NCBI GenBank assembly: GCA_040394475.1
Contig: JBEBSD010000075.1
Location: 1-30,282 of the forward strand
DNA length: 30,282 nucleotides
Origin: JBEBSD01 sp040394475
Lineage (GTDB): Bacteria; Bacteroidota; Bacteroidia; Cytophagales; Spirosomataceae
Reading direction: 5' to 3'
Shown here: positions 24,640 to 30,282 of the stretch, piece after piece
How the letters are laid out: every line of letters begins with the position of its first letter
Position numbering within the stretch: position 1 is the stretch's first letter
Made by a program: the position numbers and the translations under genes
The notes under the pieces: generated by a model
Told to the model about the DNA's origin: nothing
Databases searched by the model: none
What the model saw: the letters and a program-made list of their open reading frames with translations, nothing else

Positions 24640-25004
24640 TAGCTTGTTGCCATTCAAAAAAGGTGGTTAGCGGGAGGATTCGAATTCCTTATATAGGACA
24701 TCATTTGACATAAAACTCTTTAAAAACTGAAGAGAACCCTTAACCCAGTATAGTCGAGGCCCTCCAACCTATCGCAACCGGCCTAGTGTCAATTCCAGAT
24801 TGCATTCATTTCGGTGAGTATAATGAGTATAAGCGGTTTTCCATCCGTCACCACAATCGTATATTCTTGTTGTGCCACGCCCCCGCTTGCTTTCTACGCC
24901 GGGCGGAGGCTTTTGCCCCGAAACTGTTCTCATATCCGTAATTTATCAATCGAAGAACGATTTCCCGCCTGACGCATAGCCGATATTAGCGGCCGGCTTG
25001 AATG
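24640..25004. other. 365-bp gap holding gene debris
   Basis: No intact gene. From left to right it contains: a stretch at 24662-24688 whose minus strand ends TTCGAATCCTCCCGC, like a tRNA T-arm/acceptor 3' end, but with a broken T-stem; the duplicated map/VOC junction at 24771-24886; then GC-rich sequence leading to an attC-like motif (GCCGATATTAGCGGCC, 24973-24988) just beyond the SnoaL stop codon. Confidence 0.5.
24771..24886 (-). pseudogene. Duplicated map 3' end and VOC 5' end
   Basis: This stretch repeats the segment at about 27377-27478, which spans the end of the methionine aminopeptidase gene and the overlapping start of the VOC gene. Shared runs include GTGTCAATTCCAGATT and CATTCATTTCGGTGAGTATA on the plus strand. 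The copy differs by several substitutions and a 9-bp internal duplication (GTATAATGA-type), and neither frame continues into a protein at its ends. It is therefore a partial, decaying duplicate rather than a gene. Confidence 0.85.
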
Positions 25005-25358
25005 CTACGATAAATTATAAAAATGATTTTCTTGAATTATTTTATTGTTCTTCCATCGCTGAACGGACAGCTGATGTGTATCAATTCTACCAAATTTTTT
25101 GTGACCAAATACATAGTGCCAATTGCTAACCGAAAGATTGTCTTCTATAATATAGGATACTAATTCCACTTTTTCAATTATGGCATTGGCAATAAAATCT
25201 TCGATTTCGGTTAATAGCGCTGTTTTGCCGACATTTGGAGGATTAAAATTGTCTGTAGAAATTACTTCATCGTCATAAAACGTATCCAATGCCTCTATAA
25301 ATTCATTTTGCTGTACTAATGAATTGAACGCCAATACGGTATCATTAAAACCTGCCAT
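25005..25358 (-). CDS. SnoaL/NTF2-like family protein
   Basis: A 117-aa protein, the usual size of a single NTF2-like cone fold. It begins with helices (NDTVLAFNSLVQQNEFIEAL) and DTFYDDEVISTDNF, the family's helix-plus-'Y.DDV' opening. Next come a helix DFIANAIIEKVELVSYIIED and strands WHYVFGHKKFGRIDTHQLSV, ending QRWKNNKIIQENHFYN. SnoaL-like proteins act as isomerases, cyclases or binding domains; catalytic residues cannot be assigned with confidence. It is the last gene of a minus-strand run, 28 bp after the GNAT gene, and is followed by an attC-like motif. Confidence 0.75.
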   Translation of the reverse strand: MAGFNDTVLAFNSLVQQNEFIEALDTFYDDEVISTDNFNPPNVGKTALLTEIEDFIANAIIEKVELVSYIIEDNLSVSNWHYVFGHKKFGRIDTHQLSVQRWKNNKIIQENHFYNLS

Positions 25359-25386
25359 AATCTTATAATTTAAGTATTTTATTAGT

Positions 25387-25866
25387 CTATTTTATTGCTT
25401 TTCGTAACATAATCATATCCTTTAGCATTACACCGTCTTGAAATATTGGCTCCGGATAATTAGTTATAAAAAAATCGTATTTAACATCAAACAATTCAAA
25501 TCCGGCTTTTTGATATAAATTCAATTGCTTTAATGCTACCGCCGCTGTTCCTATCAATAGTGATTGTCGATTCTCTTCCTTCGCCCTCACAGACGCATCT
25601 TGCAACAAGAACCTGCCAATTCCCTTGCCTTGGTAAGCTTTATCCACAGCGATATTTTTAATTTCCACCTCATTTTCGTTCAACGGATACATTACATAAG
25701 CGGCTATCAATTTATGGCCTATTTCCACTACGTAAATATTGCTGTCAAAAACGTATTTGTTTATTGCTTCAATGGTTTCGTCAGCAAGCAGCAATAAATC
25801 ATAGGGAATTTGCTCATGACACTCAAGCAGTCTTGTACGCCATTTGTTTATATCTCCTGTTTTCAT
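25387..25866 (-). CDS. GNAT family N-acetyltransferase, translationally coupled to DoxX gene
   Basis: 159 aa from the ATG at 25864-25866. The frame is open further up (to 25959), but those 31 codons lie inside the DoxX gene and are not GNAT-like. At 25866 the ATG overlaps the DoxX stop as ATGA, the classical coupling arrangement, so this start is preferred. The protein has EIGHKLIAAYVMYPLNENEV, EIKNIAVDKAYQGKGIGRFL (the acetyl-CoA-binding Q-x-x-G-x-G loop) and NLYQKAGFELFD, all standard Acetyltransf_1 features. Its substrate is unknown. The SnoaL gene follows after 28 bp. Confidence 0.88.
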   Translation of the reverse strand: MKTGDINKWRTRLLECHEQIPYDLLLLADETIEAINKYVFDSNIYVVEIGHKLIAAYVMYPLNENEVEIKNIAVDKAYQGKGIGRFLLQDASVRAKEENRQSLLIGTAAVALKQLNLYQKAGFELFDVKYDFFITNYPEPIFQDGVMLKDMIMLRKAIK

Positions 25867-26342
25867 TTTCGGCTCAAATCTTTTATTGTCCGAAATGGGT
25901 TTATACATGACAGATAAATCCATCCGATAAAAAATAGTTGCAAAGGAATCCTGTACCAAAGGTAACTGGGTCCCTCTCCATCCAATGTCGCACTTTCAAG
26001 ATTGACGTGCTTTAGAGTGGCATAGATGTTCGAAGGCGTTATTAATACTAAAAACAGGATCAGTAACCAGCCTGTCAATTTCCTGTATTGGGGTAATAAA
26101 AGCCCGATAGCAGCCATCAATTCTATCACTCCTGAAAAGTAGACCAGTTCAATCTTATAAGGTATAAAGTCGGGCAACATCAACAAAAATCCCTTGACGA
26201 AAACAAAATGCGCAATACCCGTGGTTACCAACATTGCCGCCATTGCAATCCTGCCCGCCAAGGCAAAATTGTACTCCTTCTGTAGTAACCTAAGGATAAT
26301 CATAGAGATAAGGAAAACACAGAGCAAAATAATTTCAGGCAT
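25863..26342 (-). CDS. DoxX family membrane protein
   Basis: A 159-aa protein with about four to five membrane helices (residues about 4-20, 28-52, 68-84, 90-105 and 133-150). The segments AGRIAMAAMLVTTGIAHFVF, VYFSGVIELMAAIGLLLP and WLLILFLVLITPSNIYATL are typical of the DoxX/DoxD-like and MauE-related superfamily, where 'G..H' and 'G..E...A.GLL' are conserved. Such proteins are linked to redox or quinone metabolism, but function varies. It lies 57 bp downstream of the Crp/Fnr-type gene on the same strand and overlaps the GNAT start by ATGA. The regulator may therefore control it. Confidence 0.85.
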   Translation of the reverse strand: MPEIILLCVFLISMIILRLLQKEYNFALAGRIAMAAMLVTTGIAHFVFVKGFLLMLPDFIPYKIELVYFSGVIELMAAIGLLLPQYRKLTGWLLILFLVLITPSNIYATLKHVNLESATLDGEGPSYLWYRIPLQLFFIGWIYLSCINPFRTIKDLSRK

Positions 26343-26399
26343 CTTCTTCTTTTTTTTACAAAGGTCAATAGAAGAGTTATAGCAAACAATGAACCTGGG

Positions 26400-26966
26400 T
26401 TAATAAATGCGGCGGCGTATCCTGCTCAATGCCTGCGGAGTAATCCCGATGTAAGAAGCGATATATTTCAATGGTATTCTCTGGATCAATTGAGGTTGTT
26501 CGGTGAATAGATTCAAATACCGCTGTTCAGCCGTATCGGTTAATAAAGAAATTTCCCGTTTTAAATTTTCGAGATATAAATCTTCTGCCGCAAACCTTCC
26601 GATCGTATTTCCTATTTCAGTTTCTACATAAATGGCCTGAAGATCATTTAATGATAACCGCCAGAGAGTGGTTTCAGTAAGTGTTTCTACATTATAGGAG
26701 GATGGTAATTGTGTTAAGAAGGAATCATAAGCGCTTACAAATTCATTGTCAAAAGAAAAAGAAAACGTAAAATCATTTCTTTCATTCGGAATATAAAATC
26801 GAATGATACCTCTTTCAATAAATGAAAGATGGTTTTCGGTTTGGCCTATTTTTAAAAGTAAGCTTTTCTTTTGAAATTCCTGTTTCACGAGCTTGGAAGA
26901 AAAGACCTTCCAATCCTTCTCGGTAAGCTGTACCCTCTTTTCAAAATATTTTCGGATTTGCTCCAT
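26400..26966 (-). CDS. Crp/Fnr family transcriptional regulator
   Basis: 188 aa from the ATG at 26964-26966 (MEQIRKYFEKRVQLTEKDW). The frame is open to 27047 but the extra 27 residues are not conserved-looking, and 26966 gives the usual Bacteroidota start. The cyclic-nucleotide-binding barrel is seen as KSLLLKIGQTENHLSFIERG and IIRFYIPN; the tight PRE-type phosphate-binding cassette of E. coli Crp is not obvious, so the ligand may differ. The C-terminal HTH reads QRIPLKYIASYIGITPQALS, RIRRRIY. Proteins of this kind in Bacteroidota usually control a nearby gene; here the DoxX gene is the nearest candidate. The VOC gene lies 52 bp upstream. Confidence 0.88.
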   Translation of the reverse strand: MEQIRKYFEKRVQLTEKDWKVFSSKLVKQEFQKKSLLLKIGQTENHLSFIERGIIRFYIPNERNDFTFSFSFDNEFVSAYDSFLTQLPSSYNVETLTETTLWRLSLNDLQAIYVETEIGNTIGRFAAEDLYLENLKREISLLTDTAEQRYLNLFTEQPQLIQRIPLKYIASYIGITPQALSRIRRRIY

Positions 26967-27018
26967 CAGCTCGCCTGTGTTTGCTTGTCGCCAACTCTGT
27001 AATATACGAAAATATACG

Positions 27019-27414
27019 TTAACTTGGTTTGTCGGGCTCGCATCCAAATGTTACCTGGAATCCGTTCAGGTCTTTAAACACAACTTCTTTTTTTCCGTAT
27101 TCCGTTTCGGGGTTTATTTCAATTATCTCGGCTTTCTCTTTGAGAACCTCAATAATAGCGTCAATGGATTCGACAATGAAATATAATCCTGCATCTTTCC
27201 TTTCCGCATACTCTTTCCGTCCTTCGGGATAAAGCATGAACTGTGCTCCGTCCCAGTCTAACAAAGCCCAATTCAATCCACAACCCGGCTCTTCGTGTGT
27301 GCCAAGGCATTTGAAACCGATACCCTGATACCACTCAAGCGTCTTTGAAATATCAGGAACCCGCAGAAAAGAAAGACATATCACAACCGGGCTTGTGTCA
27401 ATTCCAGATTTCAT
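27019..27414 (-). CDS. VOC family (glyoxalase/bleomycin resistance-like) protein
   Basis: A 131-aa protein, the usual one-chain VOC size. It has the two beta-alpha-beta-beta-beta modules: VVICLSFLRVPDISKTLEWY (the first strand and the helix), GFKCLGTHEEPGCGLNWALL, AQFMLYPEGRKEYAERKDAG and LYFIVESIDAIIEVLKEKAE, with KKEVVFKDLNGFQVTFG as the final strand pair containing the 'F.D.(D/N)G' motif. Substrates range from antibiotics to metabolites, so none is assigned. Its ATG lies inside the map gene and the two overlap by 17 bp, which suggests co-transcription. A copy of this junction sits at 24771-24886. Confidence 0.88.
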   Translation of the reverse strand: MKSGIDTSPVVICLSFLRVPDISKTLEWYQGIGFKCLGTHEEPGCGLNWALLDWDGAQFMLYPEGRKEYAERKDAGLYFIVESIDAIIEVLKEKAEIIEINPETEYGKKEVVFKDLNGFQVTFGCEPDKPS

Positions 27415-28162
27415 TCATTTCGGTGAGTATAAGCGGTTTTCCATCCGTCACCACAATCGTATGTTCGTGTTGTGCCATATGTCCGCCTTTGTTACCGACC
27501 ATTGTCCAACCATCCTTAAGTGCGGTCGCATACGACGAAGTGGTTGCGATAAAAGTTTCGATGGCCACCACTGAGTTCTTCTTAAAACGTCTTTTGTCAA
27601 ATCGGTTTTTATAGTTGAGCAATTCATCCGGCTGTTCGTGTAAACTTCTTCCGATGCCGTGCCCGCCCAGATTTCTAATAACCTTAAAACCTCTTTTCTT
27701 TGCCTCCGTTTCCATCAGGTGCCCGACTGCTGCAATTTTCACTCCACCTTTGATAGTGTTGATGGCTTTTTGCAGTATGTCCTTTGAGGCGTCAACTAAT
27801 TTCTGATGCTGATTGCTATCATTTCCAAGCACAAACGAAGCGCCGTTATCGGCCCAGAAGCCGTCGAGTTCTGCTGAAACGTCAATATTGATTAAATCTC
27901 CCTCCTTTAAAATCCGATTGTCCGAAGGAATGCCATGGCAAAATTCATTGTTAACACTTATACAGGTCCAACCCGGAAATCCATAAGTCAGATAAGGCGC
28001 TGATTTAGCGCCAAAACCCGAAAGGATTGTTGCACCATAGTTGTCCAGCTGCTTGGTGGTCATACCGGGTTGCGCATAGTTCCGCATTGCCTTTAAGGTG
28101 CGAGCAACAGCTTCACTGGCCTTTTTCATCCCGGTTAATTCGGTTTCCTTTGTAATGGACAT
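27398..28162 (-). CDS. map: Type I methionine aminopeptidase, probably accessory copy
   Basis: A 254-aa protein with the complete pita-bread fold. It begins MSITKETELTGMKKASEAV, then has VNNEFCHGIPSD (the His of the substrate pocket) and DLINIDVSAELDGFWADNG with the two metal Asp residues. GGHGIGRSLHE supplies the metal His, NSVVAIETF a metal Glu and AQHEHTIVV the last Glu. It lacks an N-terminal extension, like E. coli Map. The enzyme removes the initiator methionine. Being embedded among accessory genes away from ribosomal-protein operons, this is probably an additional copy. It leads a minus-strand run with VOC, Crp/Fnr, DoxX, GNAT and SnoaL genes. Its 3' end overlaps the VOC start. Confidence 0.92.
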   Translation of the reverse strand: MSITKETELTGMKKASEAVARTLKAMRNYAQPGMTTKQLDNYGATILSGFGAKSAPYLTYGFPGWTCISVNNEFCHGIPSDNRILKEGDLINIDVSAELDGFWADNGASFVLGNDSNQHQKLVDASKDILQKAINTIKGGVKIAAVGHLMETEAKKRGFKVIRNLGGHGIGRSLHEQPDELLNYKNRFDKRRFKKNSVVAIETFIATTSSYATALKDGWTMVGNKGGHMAQHEHTIVVTDGKPLILTEMNEIWN

Positions 28163-28204
28163 ATTATGAGTTTCAGTTTGTTGGTCGGCTTGCTGAATTG
28201 TTAT

Positions 28205-28350
28205 AACCTGATTGCCAGCGGTTTCGGCGCTTAGTGCAGACGCGTATTTTTAGCACAAAACCTGCTGCAAAGCCGAATGTTCAAATTTACGAAAAACTAT
28301 CATACGCAGCACTTCACCCCCGCTCACGCCGAACCGCTATCAGGCGTATC
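28205..28350. repeat. Palindromic, attC-like element between DUF1801 and map genes
   Basis: The plus strand reads CCTGATTGCCAGCGGTTTCG at the left end and CGCCGAACCGCTATCAGGCG at the right end. These are imperfect reverse complements about 110-130 bp apart. Inside are GTGCAGACGCG, AGCACAAAACCTGCTGCAAA and GCAGCACTTCACCCCCGC. On the minus strand it starts shortly after the stop of the DUF1801 gene and ends before the map gene. The arrangement recalls integron attC sites, but the strict core GTTRRRY is absent. Confidence 0.5.
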
Positions 28351-28364
28351 TATTTTTCTGTTGG

Positions 28365-28736
28365 TCAATCTTTGAGTTTTATTACGCCTGTTCTGTATAA
28401 GTCCAACGATTTTTGTAGAATGCTCTCTATTGTCTTGATAGGGAGATCATCGTTTGGATTGACCCTGAAAATCTTCATTCTTGTACGGTTGCCTTCTTCC
28501 AGTTCAGGGTGGTCAAGGTATTTGCCTTCTACCATAAGGATGTAGGGTTCGTTCGTATTTTTAGCTGTCCATAAATAGCAAAACATTTTTTTCTTATAGC
28601 AGAAGCAGGGCATTCCCCATTTCTGCGTTTCAGTAACGTTTACATCCTGGTCAAGAATAATACTCCGCAACGCAAGCAAACAACTTTTGCCTGGCTCTTC
28701 TTTACCCAGGTAGTAGTTATCAAGTTCCTGAACCAT
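28365..28736 (-). CDS. DUF1801 family protein
   Basis: A 123-aa protein of the DUF1801/YdhG-like type (fold related to YjbR/frataxin-like domains). MVQELDNYYLGKEEPGKSCL is the usual first helix, 'D.Y......P....L..LR..I'. Next come VTETQKWGMPCFCYKKKMFC (the '..KWG.P.F.Y.....F' signature) and YLWTAKNTNEPYILMVEGKY. The C-terminal part (KTIESILQKSLDLYRTG) is a helix. The function of the family is unknown. A stub of another family member lies at 23427-23570. It is flanked by attC-like sequence on its 3' side, and by a 119-bp gap with a similar motif on its 5' side. Confidence 0.85.
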   Translation of the reverse strand: MVQELDNYYLGKEEPGKSCLLALRSIILDQDVNVTETQKWGMPCFCYKKKMFCYLWTAKNTNEPYILMVEGKYLDHPELEEGNRTRMKIFRVNPNDDLPIKTIESILQKSLDLYRTGVIKLKD

Positions 28737-28799
28737 TTTTTTCTATTTTCGGCCGATTCAAAACAGGATGAATAGGCGTTGCGCTTGACTCCCGCGCGC

Positions 28800-28845
28800 C
28801 GCACTTCAGCCGCTATATCTTCAAACCGATGTTAGTGGCTGTTCC
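28800..28845. repeat. attC-like motif 3' of the last GNAT gene
   Basis: On the minus strand, starting about 11 bases after the GNAT stop codon, the sequence reads AGCCACTAACATCGGTTTG, then AGATATAGCGGCTGAAGTGC. A related motif (GGCCGCTAATATCGGCTATG) follows the SnoaL stop, and CGCTAATAAGGTTTGG follows the reductase stop. The common part is roughly CNCTAAYA..GGYTT, always just downstream of a gene. Confidence 0.4.
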
Positions 28846-28855
28846 TGTATTTCTT

Positions 28856-29383
28856 CTATTCATAAAACTCTTTTGAATATTCCACTGTTCCTTCTACATC
28901 TTTTAGAGCATTTTCTGTCAGCTCTATTAGCATACAATTTTCATCAGGCACTTCAAACGGCAATTTTATTCCATAATCTTTTGCCATTTTATATCCAAAT
29001 TTTGGATAATAATTTTCGTGTCCCACTAAAATTATAGAAGTAAACTGTAATTCCTTAGCTTTCTGATGCGCCTTCTGAATTAGCTTTCCGCCAATTCCTC
29101 TTCCCTGATACTTTTTTAAAACCGCTATTGGAGCCAACGCCAAAGATACTGTCTCCTGCAAGTTATCGTTTACAATTTTAATCTTTGTCAGCAAAACATG
29201 GCCAACAATCTGCCCATCAATTTCAGCAACTAATGATAGGTCCGGAACATATGATTCTGAGTTTCTTAATTTTTCTACCAAAAAATGCTCTTTATGATCC
29301 GTATGTTCTTCGTCCCTAAAAGCATTTTCAATTAGGTTAAATACTTCTTTATGGTCTTTGCTTTCTTCTTTTCTAATGTTCAT
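28856..29383 (-). CDS. GNAT family N-acetyltransferase (YhbS-like)
   Basis: A 175-aa protein. MNIRKEESKDHKEVFNLIEN, AFRDEEHTDHKEHFLVEKLR and LSLVAEIDGQIVGHVLLTKI give the first strands, with LAPIAVLKKYQGRGIGGKLI as the acetyl-CoA-binding loop (Q-G-R-G-I-G). The end of the fold is LVGHENYYPKFGYKMAKDYG. The 'LAPIAV.P..Q..GIG..L' and 'G...YY..FG' patterns are those of the YhbS branch (COG3153). It is one of three unrelated-looking GNATs in this region. Substrate unknown. An attC-like right end (GAACCGTTATAG on the minus strand, about 29430) lies upstream, and a similar left-end motif follows its stop. Confidence 0.92.
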   Translation of the reverse strand: MNIRKEESKDHKEVFNLIENAFRDEEHTDHKEHFLVEKLRNSESYVPDLSLVAEIDGQIVGHVLLTKIKIVNDNLQETVSLALAPIAVLKKYQGRGIGGKLIQKAHQKAKELQFTSIILVGHENYYPKFGYKMAKDYGIKLPFEVPDENCMLIELTENALKDVEGTVEYSKEFYE

Positions 29384-29621
29384 TTTAAAACTGTATTTGA
29401 TTCTTGATTATGTATTAGAATAATCTATAACGGTTCGGGCATTAGCATTAAATTATACTAATCCATTACAACATTGCACTATTAACGGTCTATTCAAAAA
29501 AAGCAGGGTCAATAGACTTTGCCCTTGACACCAACCACCGGTGCCTGAAACAATCAGCTTATACTAAACGGAGCACATGTTGACCCGGTCAACGTGCCCC
29601 GGTCAACGTGACCGGAAAAAA
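29384..29621. other. Intergenic region with 14-bp variant repeat
   Basis: No gene in this stretch. At 29578-29614 a variant of the 14-bp unit found in elements A-C recurs: TTGACCCGGTCAACG, then GGTCAACGTGCCCC and GGTCAACGTGACCGG. As with A-C it lies directly 3' of a minus-strand coding stretch. Near 29430-29442, ATAACGGTTCGGGC looks like the right end of the attC-like motifs. The promoter of the GNAT gene should be within 29384-29520; no exact TAnnTTTG was found. Confidence 0.5.
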
Positions 29622-29658
29622 CAAAGAGCCGTCAACATACCCTGCTAACGGCTCTTTG
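29615..29658 (-). terminator. Rho-independent terminator (minus strand)
   Basis: CAAAGAGCCGT (29622-29632) and ACGGCTCTTTG (29648-29658) form an 11-bp perfect stem with a 15-nt loop. On the minus strand the stem is followed by a run of T (29615-29620 are A on the plus strand). It starts 7 bases after the stop of the SymE-like frame. Confidence 0.85.
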
Positions 29659-29665
29659 CCTGTGG

Positions 29666-29796
29666 CTATTCTGCGGGTCGGATAATAAGTAGGTTCTGCA
29701 TCGACGTCACCGTTACCTCTGCGCCGTGTCCAAGGCCAAGGCTGTATAACCAATCCTCACAGCGTCCGATTTCCCGACTTGTTAAAGCGTGTCTTC
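29666..29796 (-). pseudogene. SymE-like toxin C-terminal frame
   Basis: The minus-strand frame ending with the TAG at 29666-29668 reads REIGRCEDWLYSLGLGHG, AEVTVTSMQNLLIIRPAE-stop. This follows the SymE/AbrB-fold pattern 'PEI.L.G.WL...GF..G..V.V......L.I.P'. The frame is open up to the end of the Rpn fragment, but no ATG, GTG or TTG start was found, and a deletion compared with the second copy (30109-30170) has removed about 17 bases near its N-terminus. It is therefore a probable remnant of a SymE-type toxin gene, which in E. coli is an SOS-induced toxin controlled by antisense RNA. A terminator follows at once. Confidence 0.45.
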
Positions 29797-29832
29797 GGTT
29801 AGCCTTATTCGAAAGCTCAGATTTCAGAAGAA

Positions 29833-30105
29833 TTAGTTCTCGCTCTCCAATTCCTTACGGATCCGGACAACGTAGTCAACCGTTACTTCAAGTGCTGCAG
29901 CAATCTGTTCATCGGTAAGGATGGAAGCTTTAACCAGATTCCGGACGGCGTTTTCCGTTTTTTCCCGACGACCTTCTTGACGGCCTTCCTGACGACCTTT
30001 CTCTTGCCCGATTTTTATGCCTTTTTCAACAAAAACATCCAGGGTATTCATGACAGTCTCTTTAATTTGAATGGGCAGCTTCTCTACAAATCCTAGGCTG
30101 TGTAA
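29833..30105 (-). pseudogene. Rpn family nuclease/putative transposase, C-terminal fragment
   Basis: The frame ending at 29833 contains MNTLDVFVEKGIKIGQEKG, then RQEGRQEGRREKTENAV and SILTDEQIAAALEVTVDYV. The EKG.../RQEG coiled charged repeat plus a short final HTH-like helix pair is the usual tail of Rpn (PD-(D/E)xK) recombination-promoting nucleases. An ATG exists at 30051, but the frame continues upstream to 30105 with FVEKLPIQIKETV, also typical of that tail, before an in-frame TAG. The nuclease domain (about 200 residues) is missing. At the upstream edge the frame is joined to the second SymE-like copy, so this is a recombination remnant and not a 72-aa gene. Confidence 0.6.
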
Positions 30106-30170
30106 CTAATCCATGCAGCATTCGATTTCCGGAACCTCGTGCTGGCTGTGCTTGTTAAACCGTGTCTTCG
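30106..30170 (-). pseudogene. Second SymE-like remnant with nonsense codon
   Basis: On the minus strand the sequence reads NKHSQHEVPEIECCMD, then TAG (30106-30108) where copy one has TGG, then LHSLGF, after which it runs into the Rpn tail. It keeps the N-terminal part of the SymE pattern (HEVPEI) that copy one has lost, but its C-terminal half is replaced by Rpn sequence. Confidence 0.4.
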
Positions 30171-30205
30171 GTTAGCCTTATTCGAAAGCTCAGATTTCAG
30201 AAGAA

Positions 30206-30282
30206 TTAGTTTTCGCTCTCCAATTCTTTACGGATCCGGACAACGTAGTCAACCGTTACTTCAAGTGCAGCAGCAATCTGTT
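30206..30282 (-). pseudogene. Second Rpn C-terminal tail (continues beyond window)
   Basis: The last 25 codons match the tail of the first copy (QIAAALEVTVDYVVRIRKEL), ending with the TAA at 30206-30208. Because the upstream part lies outside the window it may belong to an intact Rpn gene or be another fragment. Confidence 0.6.

Larger units (their letters stand above)
29738..30282. repeat. Tandem duplication of SymE-like/Rpn segment, period about 373 bp
   Basis: About 29738-29922 and 30094-30282 are near-identical over long stretches (for example GTCTTCGGTTAGCCTTATTC and GATTTCAGAAGAATTAGTT). The offset is 373 bp at the Rpn end and 356 bp at the SymE end because of a 17-base indel. The second copy runs off the window edge. 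Confidence 0.9.

Noticed and set aside
24640..24700. Complete tRNA gene
   Set aside because: Only the 3' end looks tRNA-like; no anticodon arm, D arm or matching acceptor 5' strand is seen upstream on the minus strand.
29833..30051. A 72-aa free-standing gene
   Set aside because: The same frame continues upstream of the ATG with Rpn-like residues, which marks it as the tail of a larger broken gene.

Overview
The window is bacterial and fits a Bacteroidota member of the Cytophagales/Chitinophagales type. The grounds are a one-component hybrid two-component regulator (HTCS), a giant secreted beta-helix protein with a C-terminal type IX secretion (T9SS) sorting domain, lipoproteins with Bacteroidota-style lipoboxes, and promoter -7 elements of the TAnnTTTG type. 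Genus cannot be fixed from the sequence alone; Dyadobacter-like or Chitinophaga-like genomes are plausible.

Left half (1 to about 16.7 kb; looks fairly GC-rich, mostly plus strand). It opens inside a heparinase II/III-like polysaccharide lyase. Next come a histidine-rich small lipoprotein behind a perfect dyad, a 1329-aa HTCS, and a lipoprotein that looks like a stand-alone subtilase propeptide. A deletion scar follows, in which the 3' ends of a siderophore-interacting protein (SIP) gene and a LCMT-type methyltransferase gene are joined head to tail. Then come a YihY-type membrane protein, a convergent membrane metallophosphoesterase, a nested 59-bp tandem repeat in a divergent intergenic region, a Tat-exported amidohydrolase and the 1807-aa beta-helix protein. 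The lyase and HTCS suggest glycan sensing and degradation.

Right half (16.9 to 30.3 kb; visibly more AT-rich, every recognised gene on the minus strand). This is an accessory region of small single-domain genes: SIP and AraC, three GNAT acetyltransferases, an AlbA_2/ATPase regulator, a rifampin ADP-ribosyltransferase fused to a helical N-terminal region, a netrin/TIMP-like lipoprotein, a RibD/DHFR-fold reductase, an RpoA-CTD-like HhH protein, SnoaL, DoxX, Crp/Fnr, VOC, an accessory methionine aminopeptidase and a DUF1801 protein. Three copies of a large palindromic repeat (about 150-220 bp) lie just 3' of successive genes and differ in the number of 14-bp units they carry. Other gaps hold shorter palindromic, attC-like motifs. 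Gene debris is common: a duplicated map/VOC junction, a 47-codon DUF1801 stub, and tandem copies of a SymE-like plus Rpn-nuclease C-terminal fragment. Together these suggest a cassette-like or recombination-prone island. No integrase, transposase catalytic domain, CRISPR array, rRNA or complete tRNA is visible.

Best leads: the palindromic elements bracketing genes; the 11-bp in-frame tandem repeat inside the AlbA_2/ATPase gene (possible phase variation); the nested 20/20/19-bp repeat in the 9.5-9.9 kb intergenic region; and the attC-like ends in the minus-strand array. No complete new defence or biosynthetic system can be demonstrated here.
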